Part shown: positions 1-8,204 of the stretch, one piece after another
Numbering within the stretch: the first letter of the stretch is position 1
Layout of the letters: each line of letters opens with the position of its first letter
Origin: Actinophytocola sp044466355
GTDB taxonomy: Bacteria; Actinomycetota; Actinomycetes; Mycobacteriales; Pseudonocardiaceae
NCBI RefSeq assembly: GCF_044466355.1
Contig: NZ_JBITMQ010000001.1
Coordinates: forward strand, 868,001-932,000
Reading direction: 5' to 3'
DNA: 64,000 nucleotides
Made by a program: the position numbers and the translations under genes
Notes under the pieces: generated by a model
Databases searched by the model: none
The model's input: only the letters and a program-made list of their open reading frames with translations
What the model was told of the DNA's origin: nothing

Positions 1-513
1 CGGCTCGCGGCGCTGAAGACCGCGCTGACCGGGCTGACCGGCGTCGACACGTCGCTGTCCGGTCGGTACTGCCGGTTTCGCAGCCGCGAGGAGGTGATCC
101 TGCTGCCGTTCGCGAGCAAGCCCGGCAGGCCGACGACCTACACGGTGTCCGCCGAGTCGCCGCAGTCGTCCCGCGACGCGATCCGCACGGCGATCAACCG
201 TCTGCCCGCGCGGGGCGAGACGGCCGTGTACGACTCGCTCGTCGCGGCGTACGGCCTGTTCGACGACGCAGGCGAACGGTTCCCGAGCATCGTGCTGATG
301 ACTGACGGGGAGAGCAACGCGGGCCGGGCGTTGTCCGACTTCATGGCGTTCGCCGAGACCGCGCCGCACCCGGTGCGGGTGTTCCCGATCCTGTTCGGCG
401 AGGCGGCCGAGCAGGAGATGCGCCAGGTGGCCACCGCGACGGGCGGTGAGCTGTGGGACGCGCGGGACGGTGACCTGGGCCGCGCCTTCTGCCAGATCCG
501 CGGATACCAGTAG
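1..513 (+). CDS. VWA-domain protein, C-terminal part (5' end outside window)
   Basis: The reading frame is open from base 1, so the gene begins upstream and only the last 170 residues are seen. They hold the second half of a von Willebrand A fold: the GETAVYDSL stretch supplies the usual MIDAS threonine, the LMTDGESN motif the MIDAS aspartate. The first metal motif (DxSxS) must lie outside the window. Such proteins are often metal-dependent binding subunits, sometimes exported lipoproteins fused to substrate-binding domains. Whether this one is exported cannot be judged without its N-terminus. It is followed after 41 bases by an unrelated coiled-coil gene on the same strand. Confidence 0.85.
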   Translation, partial: RLAALKTALTGLTGVDTSLSGRYCRFRSREEVILLPFASKPGRPTTYTVSAESPQSSRDAIRTAINRLPARGETAVYDSLVAAYGLFDDAGERFPSIVLMTDGESNAGRALSDFMAFAETAPHPVRVFPILFGEAAEQEMRQVATATGGELWDARDGDLGRAFCQIRGYQ

Positions 514-554
514 GCCCTAGTCGATCATGGCTTCCGCTCGATACGGTTGCGGGC

Positions 555-1394
555 ATGGCGGGACGGGTCTGGTCGTGGCTCCTCGGTTTCGCACCGGTGC
601 AGGAGGCGGTGCGCGGCGAGGTGCGGGCCGCGGTCGAACGCGTCATGGACGACACCGAGGAAGCCCAGTCCCGCCAGCGGAAACGGCACCGGGATGCGCT
701 CGCCCGCACCGAACGTGAGCTGACCGACGTGCGGACCAAGCTCGCCGAGCTGACCGCCGCCAACACCGACCTGCTCGGCGCCAACGCGTCGCTGCGCGGT
801 GAGGTCGCCGAGATGGCGGAGGCGGCGCAGCGCGAGGTCGTCGAGCGCGAGGAGTTCGCGCAGCGGCTCGTGCGCGAACAGGAGGCCGCGGCCGAACAGC
901 AGTGGAACGGCGCCACCACCGACGTGTTCTGCTGCCAGTCCTGCTGGGCGTTCTGGTTCCTGTCCACCGCACCCGACCGGACCAGCTGCACGGTCCGCGG
1001 GCCGTTCGGCAGGCACGACGCCGCGTGCGGGGTGTGCGCGGAGCCGCTGGTCGCGCTGCCCGCGGCGAAGAGCGTGGTGCTCCGCAAGAACGCGGAGGAC
1101 CGGGTCAGCAGGCCCGTGCTGGACGACGAGCCGCGCTCGGACATCGCGGTCGCGAACGCCGAGTTGGCCGCGGTCGCCGAGGGCGTCGCCAGGTTGCCGA
1201 AGGTCCCGAGCCGCACGGCCGCGTGGGTCGCCACCGGGCTGGTGGGCCTGCCGGACCTGCCGGCGAAGGTGCTCGGCGACATCGCCTCCCGCACCACGAT
1301 GCCCGTGCCGATCGACGGGATCGTCGCGGGCATCCGCGCGTTCATCGAGGTGGGCGCGCCGAAGAAGCCGTCGGTCACGGCTCCCGGCAACTGA
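555..1394 (+). CDS. Coiled-coil protein with a zinc-ribbon-like cysteine block, unknown function
   Basis: I do not recognise a named family. The 279-residue product starts MAGRVWSW and has a long Glu/Arg/Ala-rich helix with heptad character (about residues 20-118). A cysteine block follows with two CxxC pairs (C127/C130 and C158/C161) and extra cysteines at 126 and 145, which could bind zinc. The rest is low-complexity alpha/beta with no membrane helix. The layout resembles cytosolic scaffold or nucleic-acid-associated proteins, but that is only a structural impression. Its stop overlaps the convergent kinase gene by 20 bases. No clear Shine-Dalgarno precedes the ATG. Confidence 0.7.
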   Translation: MAGRVWSWLLGFAPVQEAVRGEVRAAVERVMDDTEEAQSRQRKRHRDALARTERELTDVRTKLAELTAANTDLLGANASLRGEVAEMAEAAQREVVEREEFAQRLVREQEAAAEQQWNGATTDVFCCQSCWAFWFLSTAPDRTSCTVRGPFGRHDAACGVCAEPLVALPAAKSVVLRKNAEDRVSRPVLDDEPRSDIAVANAELAAVAEGVARLPKVPSRTAAWVATGLVGLPDLPAKVLGDIASRTTMPVPIDGIVAGIRAFIEVGAPKKPSVTAPGN

Positions 1395-2697
1395 CCCGCG
1401 GGACGCGCGGGTCGTCGCCGGAGCCGTTGAACCCGAACGCGGTCGACTCACCGGCCGGGATCGTGACGTTGTAGTCCTCGTTGGTGACGATCACGTCGCC
1501 GCCGTCGCGGGCGAGCCTGCCCTGCCACAGGCCGGCGATGTCCTCGCCGTCCGGCAGCGTCCAGCGCACCTCCCACCCGGTGAGCGGCCGGTCGCCGTCG
1601 TTGCGCACGACGACCCGCACCTGGAAGCCGCCCGGCCACGAGTTCACCACCTCGTAGGACGCGACACAGTCCTGGTCCGCCCGCGCGGTGGTGGTCGTGG
1701 CGGGTGTCGTCGACGCGGTGCCGCGCGGCTCCCCGTCGGCCAGCACCAAGCCGAGCACGACCCCGCCCGCCACCAGCGCGGACGCACCGACACCGACGAA
1801 CACGCGCCGCCGCGACACCCTCGGCCGGTCGAGCAGGAGCGTCGACGTCCGCCCAGGTGGCACGGACACGGCCCGGCCCGAGGCGGCGGCCGCGAGCGCC
1901 TCGTGCGCGACCCGCATCGTCGGCCGTTCGGCGGGGTCGCGGCGCAGCAGCCACAACAGCAGGTCGGTCAGCGGCCCGGCCCTGCGCGGTGGGAGCACCG
2001 GATCGCGGGCCACCTTGTGCAGCAACGCGATCGCGTTGTCCTCCAGACCGAACGGCGGCGCGCCCTCGATCGCCGCGTACAGCGTGGCACCCAGCGAGAA
2101 CACGTCCGACCGGGCGTCGGCCTCGGCGCCGTTGGCGACCTCGGGCGCCAGGTAGGCGGGGGTGCCCGCGAGGATGCCGGTCGCGGTCACCGACGCGAGC
2201 CCGGCGGCCCTGGACACGCCGAAGTCGGTGATCTTCGCGGTGCCGTCCTCGGTGAGCAGCACGTTGTCCGGCTTGACGTCCCGGTGCACCACCCCGTGCG
2301 CGTGCGCCTCGGCGAGCGCGGCCGCCACCTGCGCGCCGATCGCGGCCACCTCCCCGGGTGGCAGCCCACCACGCGTGGCCGCGACCTCGGCGAGGCTCTC
2401 CGCGGGCAGGTACTCCATGACCAGGCACGGGAGGCCGCCGTGCATGACGACGTCGTGCACCGCGATCGCGTTCGGGTGCCGCAACCGGGCCCCGATCCGG
2501 CCCTCCCGCATGGTCCGCGCGACGGCGTCACCCGCGACACCACCCGTGCCGTTACCGTCGGTGCCGACCCGCAGCTCCTTGATCGCGACGTCCCGCTGGA
2601 GCCGCTCGTCCCGGGCCAGCCACACGACACCCATCGCCCCACGCCCGACAACGGACACGACGCGGTAGCGGCCGGCGACCAGCTCACCCGGTTCCAT
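1375..2697 (-). CDS. Transmembrane Ser/Thr protein kinase with extracellular CBM2-like domain
   Basis: Residues 10-270 are a Hanks-type kinase: glycine loop GRGAMG (18-23), VAIK lysine K40, catalytic loop HRDVKPDN (138-145), DFG at 158-160 and an APE-type motif near 185. A single membrane helix spans about 299-320, then a Thr/Pro-rich linker and a domain at 344-437 with the carbohydrate-binding module 2 pattern: flanking cysteines C344 and C437, exposed tryptophans W354, W375 and W391, and a closing FGF-G-P motif. The kinase is therefore cytosolic and the CBM2-like part outside. PknB-type kinases normally carry PASTA or unrelated sensors, so binding of a polysaccharide by the sensor is inferred. 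ATG at 2697 is preferred over an in-frame TTG at 2706 because a -10 element sits 7 bases upstream. Confidence 0.92.
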   Translation of the reverse strand: MEPGELVAGRYRVVSVVGRGAMGVVWLARDERLQRDVAIKELRVGTDGNGTGGVAGDAVARTMREGRIGARLRHPNAIAVHDVVMHGGLPCLVMEYLPAESLAEVAATRGGLPPGEVAAIGAQVAAALAEAHAHGVVHRDVKPDNVLLTEDGTAKITDFGVSRAAGLASVTATGILAGTPAYLAPEVANGAEADARSDVFSLGATLYAAIEGAPPFGLEDNAIALLHKVARDPVLPPRRAGPLTDLLLWLLRRDPAERPTMRVAHEALAAAASGRAVSVPPGRTSTLLLDRPRVSRRRVFVGVGASALVAGGVVLGLVLADGEPRGTASTTPATTTTARADQDCVASYEVVNSWPGGFQVRVVVRNDGDRPLTGWEVRWTLPDGEDIAGLWQGRLARDGGDVIVTNEDYNVTIPAGESTAFGFNGSGDDPRVPRVSCREP

Positions 2698-2704
2698 CGC
2701 GCAC

Positions 2705-2710
2705 AACCTA
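2705..2710 (-). promoter_or_regulatory. Leaderless-type -10 element for the kinase gene
   Basis: On the minus strand TAGGTT is followed by 7 bases and the kinase ATG. A start site about 7 bases past a -10 hexamer would put the first transcribed base on or next to the start codon, and no Shine-Dalgarno is visible. This supports the ATG at 2697 over the upstream TTG. Confidence 0.45.
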
Positions 2711-2855
2711 GCGCGCCAACGGGTTCGGCGGCACCGGTCACGCCTGTGACACTGCGCGCCCGACTTTCGCTTGACCGAAGAGAGTTCGGGAACCGTCCCG
2801 GCGTACCCGTCCGACTATGAGACTGGGACCGCCGGCGCTGGGGAACGGGAGTGGA

Positions 2856-3608
2856 ATGCACTGGTACGAGGACGAGGATCTCTGGATCGACTTCCAGTCC
2901 GTCATGTTTCCGGAACTGCCGGAGCGGGCGGCGGAGGAGTCGGTCGCCGCGTCCCCGTTGCTCAAGGTCCGGCCGGGGATGCGGGTGCTGGACATGGCGT
3001 GCGGACCCGCGGTGTACGTCGTGGCGCTCGCCCGGCGGGGGGCCGAGGTGACGGGGGTCGACCTGTCGCCCGCGATGCTGGCCAGAGCGCGCGCCACCTG
3101 CGACCGCGCGGGGGTGTCGGCCTGGTTCGTGCGCGCGGACATGCGGGAGCACGTCGAGCCCGGGGCGTACGACCTGGTGCTCAGCACGCACACCTCGTTC
3201 GGCTACTTCACCGGGCCCGGCGACAACCTCACGGTGCTCCGGAACGCGTACGCGAGTCTCACGCCCGGGGGGACGTTGCTGGTGGACGTGCTCGGCAAGG
3301 AGGTCGTCGCCAGCCGCGTCGGCCGGCGCGGCGCCATCGACATCGCCGACGACCACGGCGGTGGGACGGTGTTCACCCGCGACACGATCCTCGACGACTG
3401 GACCCGGTTGCGCACGGACTGGACGCTGGTGCGCGGGGCGTCGGCCCGGCACGCGTCGATCGTCTGGTCGTTGTACAGCGCCGCCGAACTGCGGTCGCTG
3501 TTCGAGCAGGCCGGGTTCGTCGACGTCGAGTGCTTCGGCGGGTTCGACGCCTCCCCGTACGACGATCGCGCGCGACGGCTGGTGGTGCGGGGCATCCGGG
3601 CCGAGTGA
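2856..3608 (+). CDS. Class I SAM-dependent methyltransferase
   Basis: The 250-residue product has a Rossmann methyltransferase core: motif I reads VLDMACGPA, followed by the acidic VTGVDLSPAML strand end and a PGGTLLVDVL post-motif III stretch. The N-terminus HWYEDEDLWIDF is typical of this small-molecule methyltransferase group. ATG at 2856 is chosen because GGGAG stands about 6 bases before it. An in-frame ATG at 2817 lacks a ribosome site and would add a low-complexity leader. The substrate is unknown. Neighbours (kinase upstream, Gfo/Idh oxidoreductase converging downstream) give no pathway hint. Confidence 0.85.
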   Translation: MHWYEDEDLWIDFQSVMFPELPERAAEESVAASPLLKVRPGMRVLDMACGPAVYVVALARRGAEVTGVDLSPAMLARARATCDRAGVSAWFVRADMREHVEPGAYDLVLSTHTSFGYFTGPGDNLTVLRNAYASLTPGGTLLVDVLGKEVVASRVGRRGAIDIADDHGGGTVFTRDTILDDWTRLRTDWTLVRGASARHASIVWSLYSAAELRSLFEQAGFVDVECFGGFDASPYDDRARRLVVRGIRAE

Positions 3609-3624
3609 CCGAATGGCACCGGCG

Positions 3625-4671
3625 TCAGTGCCACGGCTCCGCCGCCACCCGGGCCACGCGGTCCGTGTCGGCCGACTCCTCGACCGCGAGGGCGACGCGG
3701 TGGTCCTCGATGCCGTCGGCCAGCGGGTAGGGCGGCGGGCCGTCGCCTGCCGCCCACGCCGCGGTGTCCTGAAGCAGCGTGGCGATCGCGATCTCCTCGT
3801 CGTTCCACCGCTGTCCCTGGTACGGGTTGCGGTACAGCACGTCCGCGCCGCAGGTGACGTGGTCCGTGTCGAACCCGTCCAGGTCCAGGTCGTAGCCGGT
3901 CTGCCTGCGCACGAGCGGGGTGCGGACGATCGTGCGGTCGGCGGCGAGGCGCACCACCTCGTCGTCGCGCAGTTCGCCGTGGGTGCCGCGGACCAGCAGC
4001 CTGCGGTTGAGCAGCTGGTTGTGCCACTGGTTGTCGGTGAAGTCGTAGACCCCGAAACCGCCGCCCGCGAACGTGATCGTGGCGATCGTCGTCGTCGTGT
4101 CGCGGACCTCGACGGGGTCGGCCCACCCCGCGCGGGACAGCGGGTCGGCGAGCGGCGCGACCGTCCGCACGGCCCGCACCTCGACCGGCCCCCGGCCGAC
4201 GCCCAGCAATGCGCGGATCAGCGAGACCGCGTGGTACTGGTGCGTCGACGACACGTCCGCCCGCGTCGGCGCGCCGATCGTCCCCGACCGCACGAGCGCC
4301 AGCCGCGCCGCGTGCGCCGGCATCCGGGTGTACTGCTCGGCCACCTGCACCAGCCCGCTCGCACCGACCGCGGCCCACAGCGCCCGCAACCCGTCGAGGT
4401 CGGGCGCGGGCGGGGTCTCCGCGAGCACCCGCACACCCCGCTCGACGAGCGCCGCCACCAGCGACGGTGTCACCGCCCACGGCACCGCGGTGACCACGAA
4501 GTCCGGCTTGGCGGCGGCGAGGCACTCGTCGAGCGACACGTGCACCGGCACCGGCAGGTCCTTGGGCGCCCGCGACACCACACCGGCGCAGTCCAGTCCG
4601 TCGAGCGCGGCGGCCAGCCGCCAGAAGTACTCGGCCCGCCACCCGGTGCCGACGATCGCGAACCTGGTCAC
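3625..4671 (-). CDS. Gfo/Idh/MocA-family NAD(P)-dependent oxidoreductase
   Basis: The 348-residue protein begins with a dinucleotide-binding fold (FAIVGTGWRAEYFW) and has the ETPPAPD stretch in place of the common EKP motif, followed by the C-terminal alpha/beta domain of the family. Members oxidise or reduce sugars and cyclitols. The replacement of the EKP lysine region (ETPPA) may alter catalysis. The start is a GTG whose first bases overlap the stop of the upstream TetR gene (GTGA overlap), so the two are translationally coupled and the enzyme is probably co-controlled by that repressor. Confidence 0.85.
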   Translation of the reverse strand: MTRFAIVGTGWRAEYFWRLAAALDGLDCAGVVSRAPKDLPVPVHVSLDECLAAAKPDFVVTAVPWAVTPSLVAALVERGVRVLAETPPAPDLDGLRALWAAVGASGLVQVAEQYTRMPAHAARLALVRSGTIGAPTRADVSSTHQYHAVSLIRALLGVGRGPVEVRAVRTVAPLADPLSRAGWADPVEVRDTTTTIATITFAGGGFGVYDFTDNQWHNQLLNRRLLVRGTHGELRDDEVVRLAADRTIVRTPLVRRQTGYDLDLDGFDTDHVTCGADVLYRNPYQGQRWNDEEIAIATLLQDTAAWAAGDGPPPYPLADGIEDHRVALAVEESADTDRVARVAAEPWH

Positions 4672-5246
4672 GACAGCCTCCTCGCCAGGGACAGCAGTGC
4701 GTCGGTGACGTTCTCCGCCCTCGGCGCGTCGTCCGGGTCGAGGAGGTGCTGGACGAGCACGCCCGACATCAGTGCCAGCTGCACCGAACCGATCGAGCGG
4801 ATGTCCGTGTCGTCCAGTTCGTCCTCCGGTACGCCGACGAGTCCCGCCGCCAGGCCGCTCCGGCCCTCGCGGAGAGCCGCGCTCATCAGCTCGCGGACGC
4901 GGGGGTTGTGCTCGGCCTCGACGGCCGCCTCGACCGACGCGAGCCACAGGCGGCGGTTGGCGCCGTAGGACTCGATCACCGTGCGCCAGAAGGTCTCGTA
5001 GCGTTCCCGTGCGGTCGCCGACGGGTCCAGCGCGGCACGCACCGCGGTCTCGACCTCGCCGCCCCACTCGTCCATGGCCTGCACGAACGCCTCGATGAGC
5101 AACGCTTCCCGGGAGCCGAAGTGGTAGCCGATCGCGGCGTGGTTGACGCCGGCCGCCGACGCGATGTCGCGGACCGTCGTGCGTGCCCAGCCCTTGTCCT
5201 TCAGACACCGCAGCGCGCCTGCCAGTAGGTCTTCCCGGTTGCCCAT
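4668..5246 (-). CDS. TetR-family transcriptional repressor
   Basis: The N-terminal helix-turn-helix is clear: TTVRDIASAAGVNHAAIGYHFGSREALL, about residues 28-55, followed by a helical ligand-binding domain (192 residues in all, normal for TetR). It is divergent from the FAD monooxygenase at 5324, and the 77-base gap holds a perfect inverted repeat. It therefore most likely represses both that gene and its own operon with the Gfo/Idh enzyme. A TAAGCT -10 element ends 7 bases before the ATG at 5246, so the in-frame codon at 5270 is not used. Confidence 0.92.
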   Translation of the reverse strand: MGNREDLLAGALRCLKDKGWARTTVRDIASAAGVNHAAIGYHFGSREALLIEAFVQAMDEWGGEVETAVRAALDPSATARERYETFWRTVIESYGANRRLWLASVEAAVEAEHNPRVRELMSAALREGRSGLAAGLVGVPEDELDDTDIRSIGSVQLALMSGVLVQHLLDPDDAPRAENVTDALLSLARRLS

Positions 5247-5270
5247 GCCGGTGAGCTTAGCCAGCCACAC

Positions 5271-5305
5271 GGTTTATCCACTTGGATTGACCAGTTGGAT
5301 AAACC
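5271..5305. promoter_or_regulatory. TetR operator between divergent TetR and monooxygenase genes
   Basis: Perfect 10-base arms GGTTTATCCA (5271-5280) and TGGATAAACC (5296-5305) flank a 15-base centre. Inside, CCACTTGGAT (5278-5287) and CCAGTTGGAT (5291-5300) form a direct repeat with 13-base period, so the site can be read as two overlapping TATCCA-NN-TGGATA operators. This fits two repressor dimers. The site covers the -35 box of the monooxygenase promoter. Confidence 0.75.
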
Positions 5306-5316
5306 GGCGGTAGTGT
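5287..5316 (+). promoter_or_regulatory. Promoter of the FAD monooxygenase gene
   Basis: TTGACC at 5287-5292, an 18-base spacer and TAGTGT at 5311-5316 form a good housekeeping-sigma promoter. The -10 box ends 7 bases before the ATG at 5324, so the transcript is probably leaderless. The -35 box lies inside the TetR operator. Confidence 0.65.
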
Positions 5317-5323
5317 CGTCGGC

Positions 5324-6502
5324 ATGAACAGATCAGTGCTCATCTCCGGCGCGGGCATCGCCGGACCGTCGCTCGCGTACTGGCTCGGCAGGCACGGTGA
5401 CCGCGTCACCGTCGTCGAACAGGCGCCCGGGCCGCGCGCCAGTGGTTCCGCCGTCGACTTCCGCGGCGACCAGCTCGCCCTGCTGACCCGCATGGGCGTT
5501 CTCGAGAAGATCCGGGAAGCCCAGACCGGCATGGGGGACCAGGTGATCGTCAACGCGGCGGGTCGCAGGCGGTCGGCGTACCCGGCGGCGGTGTTCAGCG
5601 GCGAGGTCGAGATCGACCGCGCCGACCTGGCGCGCATCCTGCATGACCACAGCGCCCCGCACGCCGAGTACGTGTTCGGCGACCGCGTCACCGCGATGAC
5701 CCAGCACGCCGACGGGGTCGACGTCACCTTCGCGCGCGGCGCCGCACGCCGGTACGACATCGTCGTCGGTGCCGACGGGCTGCACTCGGCCGTGCGCGGG
5801 CTGACCTTCGGCGCCGGGCACACCCATTACCTCGGCTACCACGCGGCCTCGTTCGAGGTGGCGAACACGTTCGGGCTCGACCACTCCGGCGTGATCCACA
5901 ACGCGCCGAACCGGTACGTCGGCGTGGCCAGCGCGCGCGACGCCGGCCGCGCGATCGTGTCGCTCATGTTCGCCACGCCGGAGCCGGCCTACCGGCGAGA
6001 TGACCTGGACGGGCAGAAGTCGTTGCTGGCGCGGCACTTCGCCGACGTCGGCTGGCGGACCCCCGAACTGCTGGCGGCGCTGCGGGACGTGACCGAACTG
6101 TACTTCGCCCCGTTGAGCCAGGTCCGGCTCGACCGGTGGTCGTCAGGGCGGGTCGTCCTCCTCGGCGACGCGGCGTGGTGCGCGGGCCCCGGCGGCAACG
6201 GCACCGGGCACGCGATGCTCGGCGCGTACACCCTGGCGGGCGAGCTGGCGCGGGCCGGGCACGAGACGGCGTTCGCGCGCTACGAGGAGGTCATGCGGCC
6301 GCCGGTCACCAAGTCGCAGAAGTTCGCGGCGGGCGCGGGCAAGCACCTCGCGCCGCCGACCGAGAAGGCGATCCGCCGACGCGACAGGACGTTCCGGGTG
6401 CTGTCCTCCCGGCCGATGACGGGCCTGCTCACCTGGTTGTCCACCCGCACCGCCGACACCGGTGAGCTGACCGACTACCCGTTGCCCGCCGTCACGGGGT
6501 GA
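5324..6502 (+). CDS. FAD-dependent aromatic/polyketide-type monooxygenase
   Basis: This 392-residue flavoprotein belongs to the PHBH/TetX-like class A monooxygenases. Visible motifs are the N-terminal FAD fold SGAGIAGPSLAYWLG, the VVGADGLHSAVR (DG) motif near 155, and the VVLLGDAAWCAGPGGNGTG (GD) motif near 280. Enzymes of this class hydroxylate or inactivate aromatic or polyketide molecules using NAD(P)H and oxygen. Control by an adjacent divergent TetR repressor is the usual arrangement for drug or xenobiotic response. The substrate cannot be told from sequence. Confidence 0.88.
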   Translation: MNRSVLISGAGIAGPSLAYWLGRHGDRVTVVEQAPGPRASGSAVDFRGDQLALLTRMGVLEKIREAQTGMGDQVIVNAAGRRRSAYPAAVFSGEVEIDRADLARILHDHSAPHAEYVFGDRVTAMTQHADGVDVTFARGAARRYDIVVGADGLHSAVRGLTFGAGHTHYLGYHAASFEVANTFGLDHSGVIHNAPNRYVGVASARDAGRAIVSLMFATPEPAYRRDDLDGQKSLLARHFADVGWRTPELLAALRDVTELYFAPLSQVRLDRWSSGRVVLLGDAAWCAGPGGNGTGHAMLGAYTLAGELARAGHETAFARYEEVMRPPVTKSQKFAAGAGKHLAPPTEKAIRRRDRTFRVLSSRPMTGLLTWLSTRTADTGELTDYPLPAVTG

Positions 6503-6560
6503 GCAGATCCTTCTCGATCAGTTCGGCGAGGAACGTCGGCCACCGCGAATGCTCCGCCAT
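6492..6560 (-). CDS. Possible 22-residue peptide ORF
   Basis: A short minus-strand ORF (MAEHSRW...KDLLTP) has an ATG preceded by GAAGGGG at ribosome-site distance and ends inside the 3' end of the monooxygenase gene. The peptide is amphipathic and could be the remnant of a longer gene rather than a functional small protein. No family is recognised. Confidence 0.25.
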   Translation of the reverse strand: MAEHSRWPTFLAELIEKDLLTP

Positions 6561-6625
6561 TTGGCCCCTTCCGGGTTTCCGGTCCCCGAGAATAGCCTGA
6601 AGCGCCTGACCACCGGGAGGAAATC

Positions 6626-6976
6626 GTGGGTGAGAACGCCGTTCGCCGTTACTACGAACTCGTCGACCAGGGTGACGTCGACGGGCTCGTGGCGTTGTTC
6701 GACCCCGAGGCCGTGTACCACCGGCCCGGGTATCCGCCCTTGTGCGGCAAGGAGGAGTTACTCCGGTTCTACTCGTCGCAACGCGTGATCAAGGAGGGGA
6801 AGCACACCGTCGGGACCCTTGTCGCGAATGGTGCCGAGGTCGCCGTGCACGGTGAATTCCACGGCACGCTGCACAGCGGCGAAACCGTGGAAGCGCGTTT
6901 CGCCGACTTCTTCCGGTGCCATCCCGACGGGACCTTCGCGCGCCGGGACACGTTTTTCTTCGTGCCGCTGATCTGA
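6626..6976 (+). CDS. SnoaL/NTF2-like small protein
   Basis: The 116-residue product has the cone-shaped NTF2 fold pattern: N-terminal helices VRRYYELVDQGDVDGLVALFDPEAVYHRPG, then strands ending in RFADFFRCHPDGTFARRDTFFF. Family members act as isomerases, cyclases or small-ligand binders in secondary metabolism. The GTG start follows GGGAGGA by about 6 bases. The downstream minus-strand coding remnant runs up to its stop, suggesting a rearrangement junction there. Confidence 0.75.
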   Translation: MGENAVRRYYELVDQGDVDGLVALFDPEAVYHRPGYPPLCGKEELLRFYSSQRVIKEGKHTVGTLVANGAEVAVHGEFHGTLHSGETVEARFADFFRCHPDGTFARRDTFFFVPLI

Positions 6977-6987
6977 AACCCTGACCT

Positions 6988-7098
6988 CCTCCCGTCACCG
7001 TTGCGCGGGTCGCCCAGCGGGGGATCGGCGGCGAGCAGGTCAGCGACCAACGTCCACTCGTCCGGCAGTACACAGTGGACTCCGCCGATGCCGGTCAT
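6988..7098 (-). pseudogene. Truncated gene coupled to the FkbI-like dehydrogenase
   Basis: The ATG overlaps the stop of the acyl-CoA dehydrogenase gene (TCATGA), the hallmark of a coupled operon member. About 36 protein-like residues follow (MTGIGGVHCVLPDEWTLVAD...), after which the frame runs antisense through the SnoaL-like gene and loses coding character. The open frame formally continues to 6769. I read it as the 5' end of a gene cut off by a rearrangement. Family not recognised; in complete cassettes a FkbH- or FkbG-type gene often sits next to FkbI. Confidence 0.4.
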
Positions 7099-8204
7099 GA
7101 CCACTCCGTCAGCGCGTACCGGGACAACGCGAGCTGGCAGATCTCCGAGCTGCCCTCGATGATCTCCATGAGCTTCGCGTCGCGGTAGGCCCGCGCGACC
7201 GGGTGGCCGTCGCGGGCCCCGGCCGAACCCATGACCTGCACGGCGGCCGCGGCGCCCCGGGCGGCGCTGGTGGCCGCGTGGTGTTTGGCGAGCAGCACCG
7301 CCGCCACGGTCTCAGGGGTGGCCGCGTCCCAGCAACGACTGGCGTGGGCGCACGTGTGGGTCGCGGTCCGCTCCGCGACGTGCAGGTCCGCGAGGTGGCG
7401 GGCGACCAGCTGGTGCTCGGCGAGCGGCGCCCCGAACTGGGTGCGGGTGGTCGCGTGCGCGGCCGTCGCCTTGAGGCAGGCACGCAGGATGCCGACGCAC
7501 CCCCACGCCACGGACAGGCGGCCGTACCCGAGCGCGGCGCTCGCGAGCAGCGTCACCGGCAGCCCGGCGCCGCCGAGCAACCCGTCCGCGGGGACACGGA
7601 CGTGGTCGAGGTGGACGTCGGCGTGCCCGGCCGCACGGCAGGCCATCGGGTCGGGTACCCGCTCGGTCCGGACACCCGGGGTGTCGGCGGGGACGACCAC
7701 GATCGCGGCCCCGTCGCCGAACCGCCCGAACACCACGAGCAACTCGGCGTGGGCCGCGCCGGTGACCCACACCTTCTCGCCGGTGACCACCACGGAGTCG
7801 CCGTCGCGGGCGATCTCGGTGGTCATCGCGGCGAGATCGCTGCCCGCGCCCGGCTCGCTGAACGCGACCGTGGCGAGCGCGCCGAACGTGAGCCGCGGCA
7901 GGTACGCGGACTGCTGGTCGGCGCTGCCGAACCGGGACAGTGTCCACGCGGCCATGCCGTGCGAGGTCATCAGGCTGCGCAGCGACCCGCACAGCGCACC
8001 GACCGTGGCCGTCAGCTCCCCGTTGTCCACACTGGACAGCCCGAGCCCGCCGTGTTCGGTCGGCACCTCCGCGCACAGTACGCCCTTGCCGGCCAGCGCG
8101 GCGATCACCTCGCCCGGGATGCGGCCCGCGAGGTCCCACGCGCCGGCGCGGTCGCCGACCAGCTCGGTGACCAGCGTGGTCGCGTCGTGTTTATTCACGG
8201 CCAC
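7095..8204 (-). CDS. FkbI-like acyl-ACP/acyl-CoA dehydrogenase
   Basis: The 369-residue flavoprotein has the acyl-CoA dehydrogenase layout: FAD/substrate strand VAFSEPGAGSDLAAM, VTGEKVWVTGAAHA, and the C-terminal YRDAKLMEIIEGSSEICQ stretch whose glutamates include the catalytic-base position. It is immediately downstream of and overlaps a stand-alone ACP gene that itself overlaps a FkbK-type remnant. This order (K-J-I) is that of extender-unit cassettes making methoxymalonyl- or hydroxymalonyl-ACP, so an acyl-ACP substrate is more likely than a fatty acyl-CoA. The start is one of two GTGs (8204 or 8198), both overlapping the ACP stop. Confidence 0.85.
   Translation of the reverse strand: MAVNKHDATTLVTELVGDRAGAWDLAGRIPGEVIAALAGKGVLCAEVPTEHGGLGLSSVDNGELTATVGALCGSLRSLMTSHGMAAWTLSRFGSADQQSAYLPRLTFGALATVAFSEPGAGSDLAAMTTEIARDGDSVVVTGEKVWVTGAAHAELLVVFGRFGDGAAIVVVPADTPGVRTERVPDPMACRAAGHADVHLDHVRVPADGLLGGAGLPVTLLASAALGYGRLSVAWGCVGILRACLKATAAHATTRTQFGAPLAEHQLVARHLADLHVAERTATHTCAHASRCWDAATPETVAAVLLAKHHAATSAARGAAAAVQVMGSAGARDGHPVARAYRDAKLMEIIEGSSEICQLALSRYALTEWS

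Noticed and set aside
3361..4968. A 535-codon plus-strand frame
   Set aside because: Antisense to the Gfo/Idh and TetR genes; no protein-like composition.
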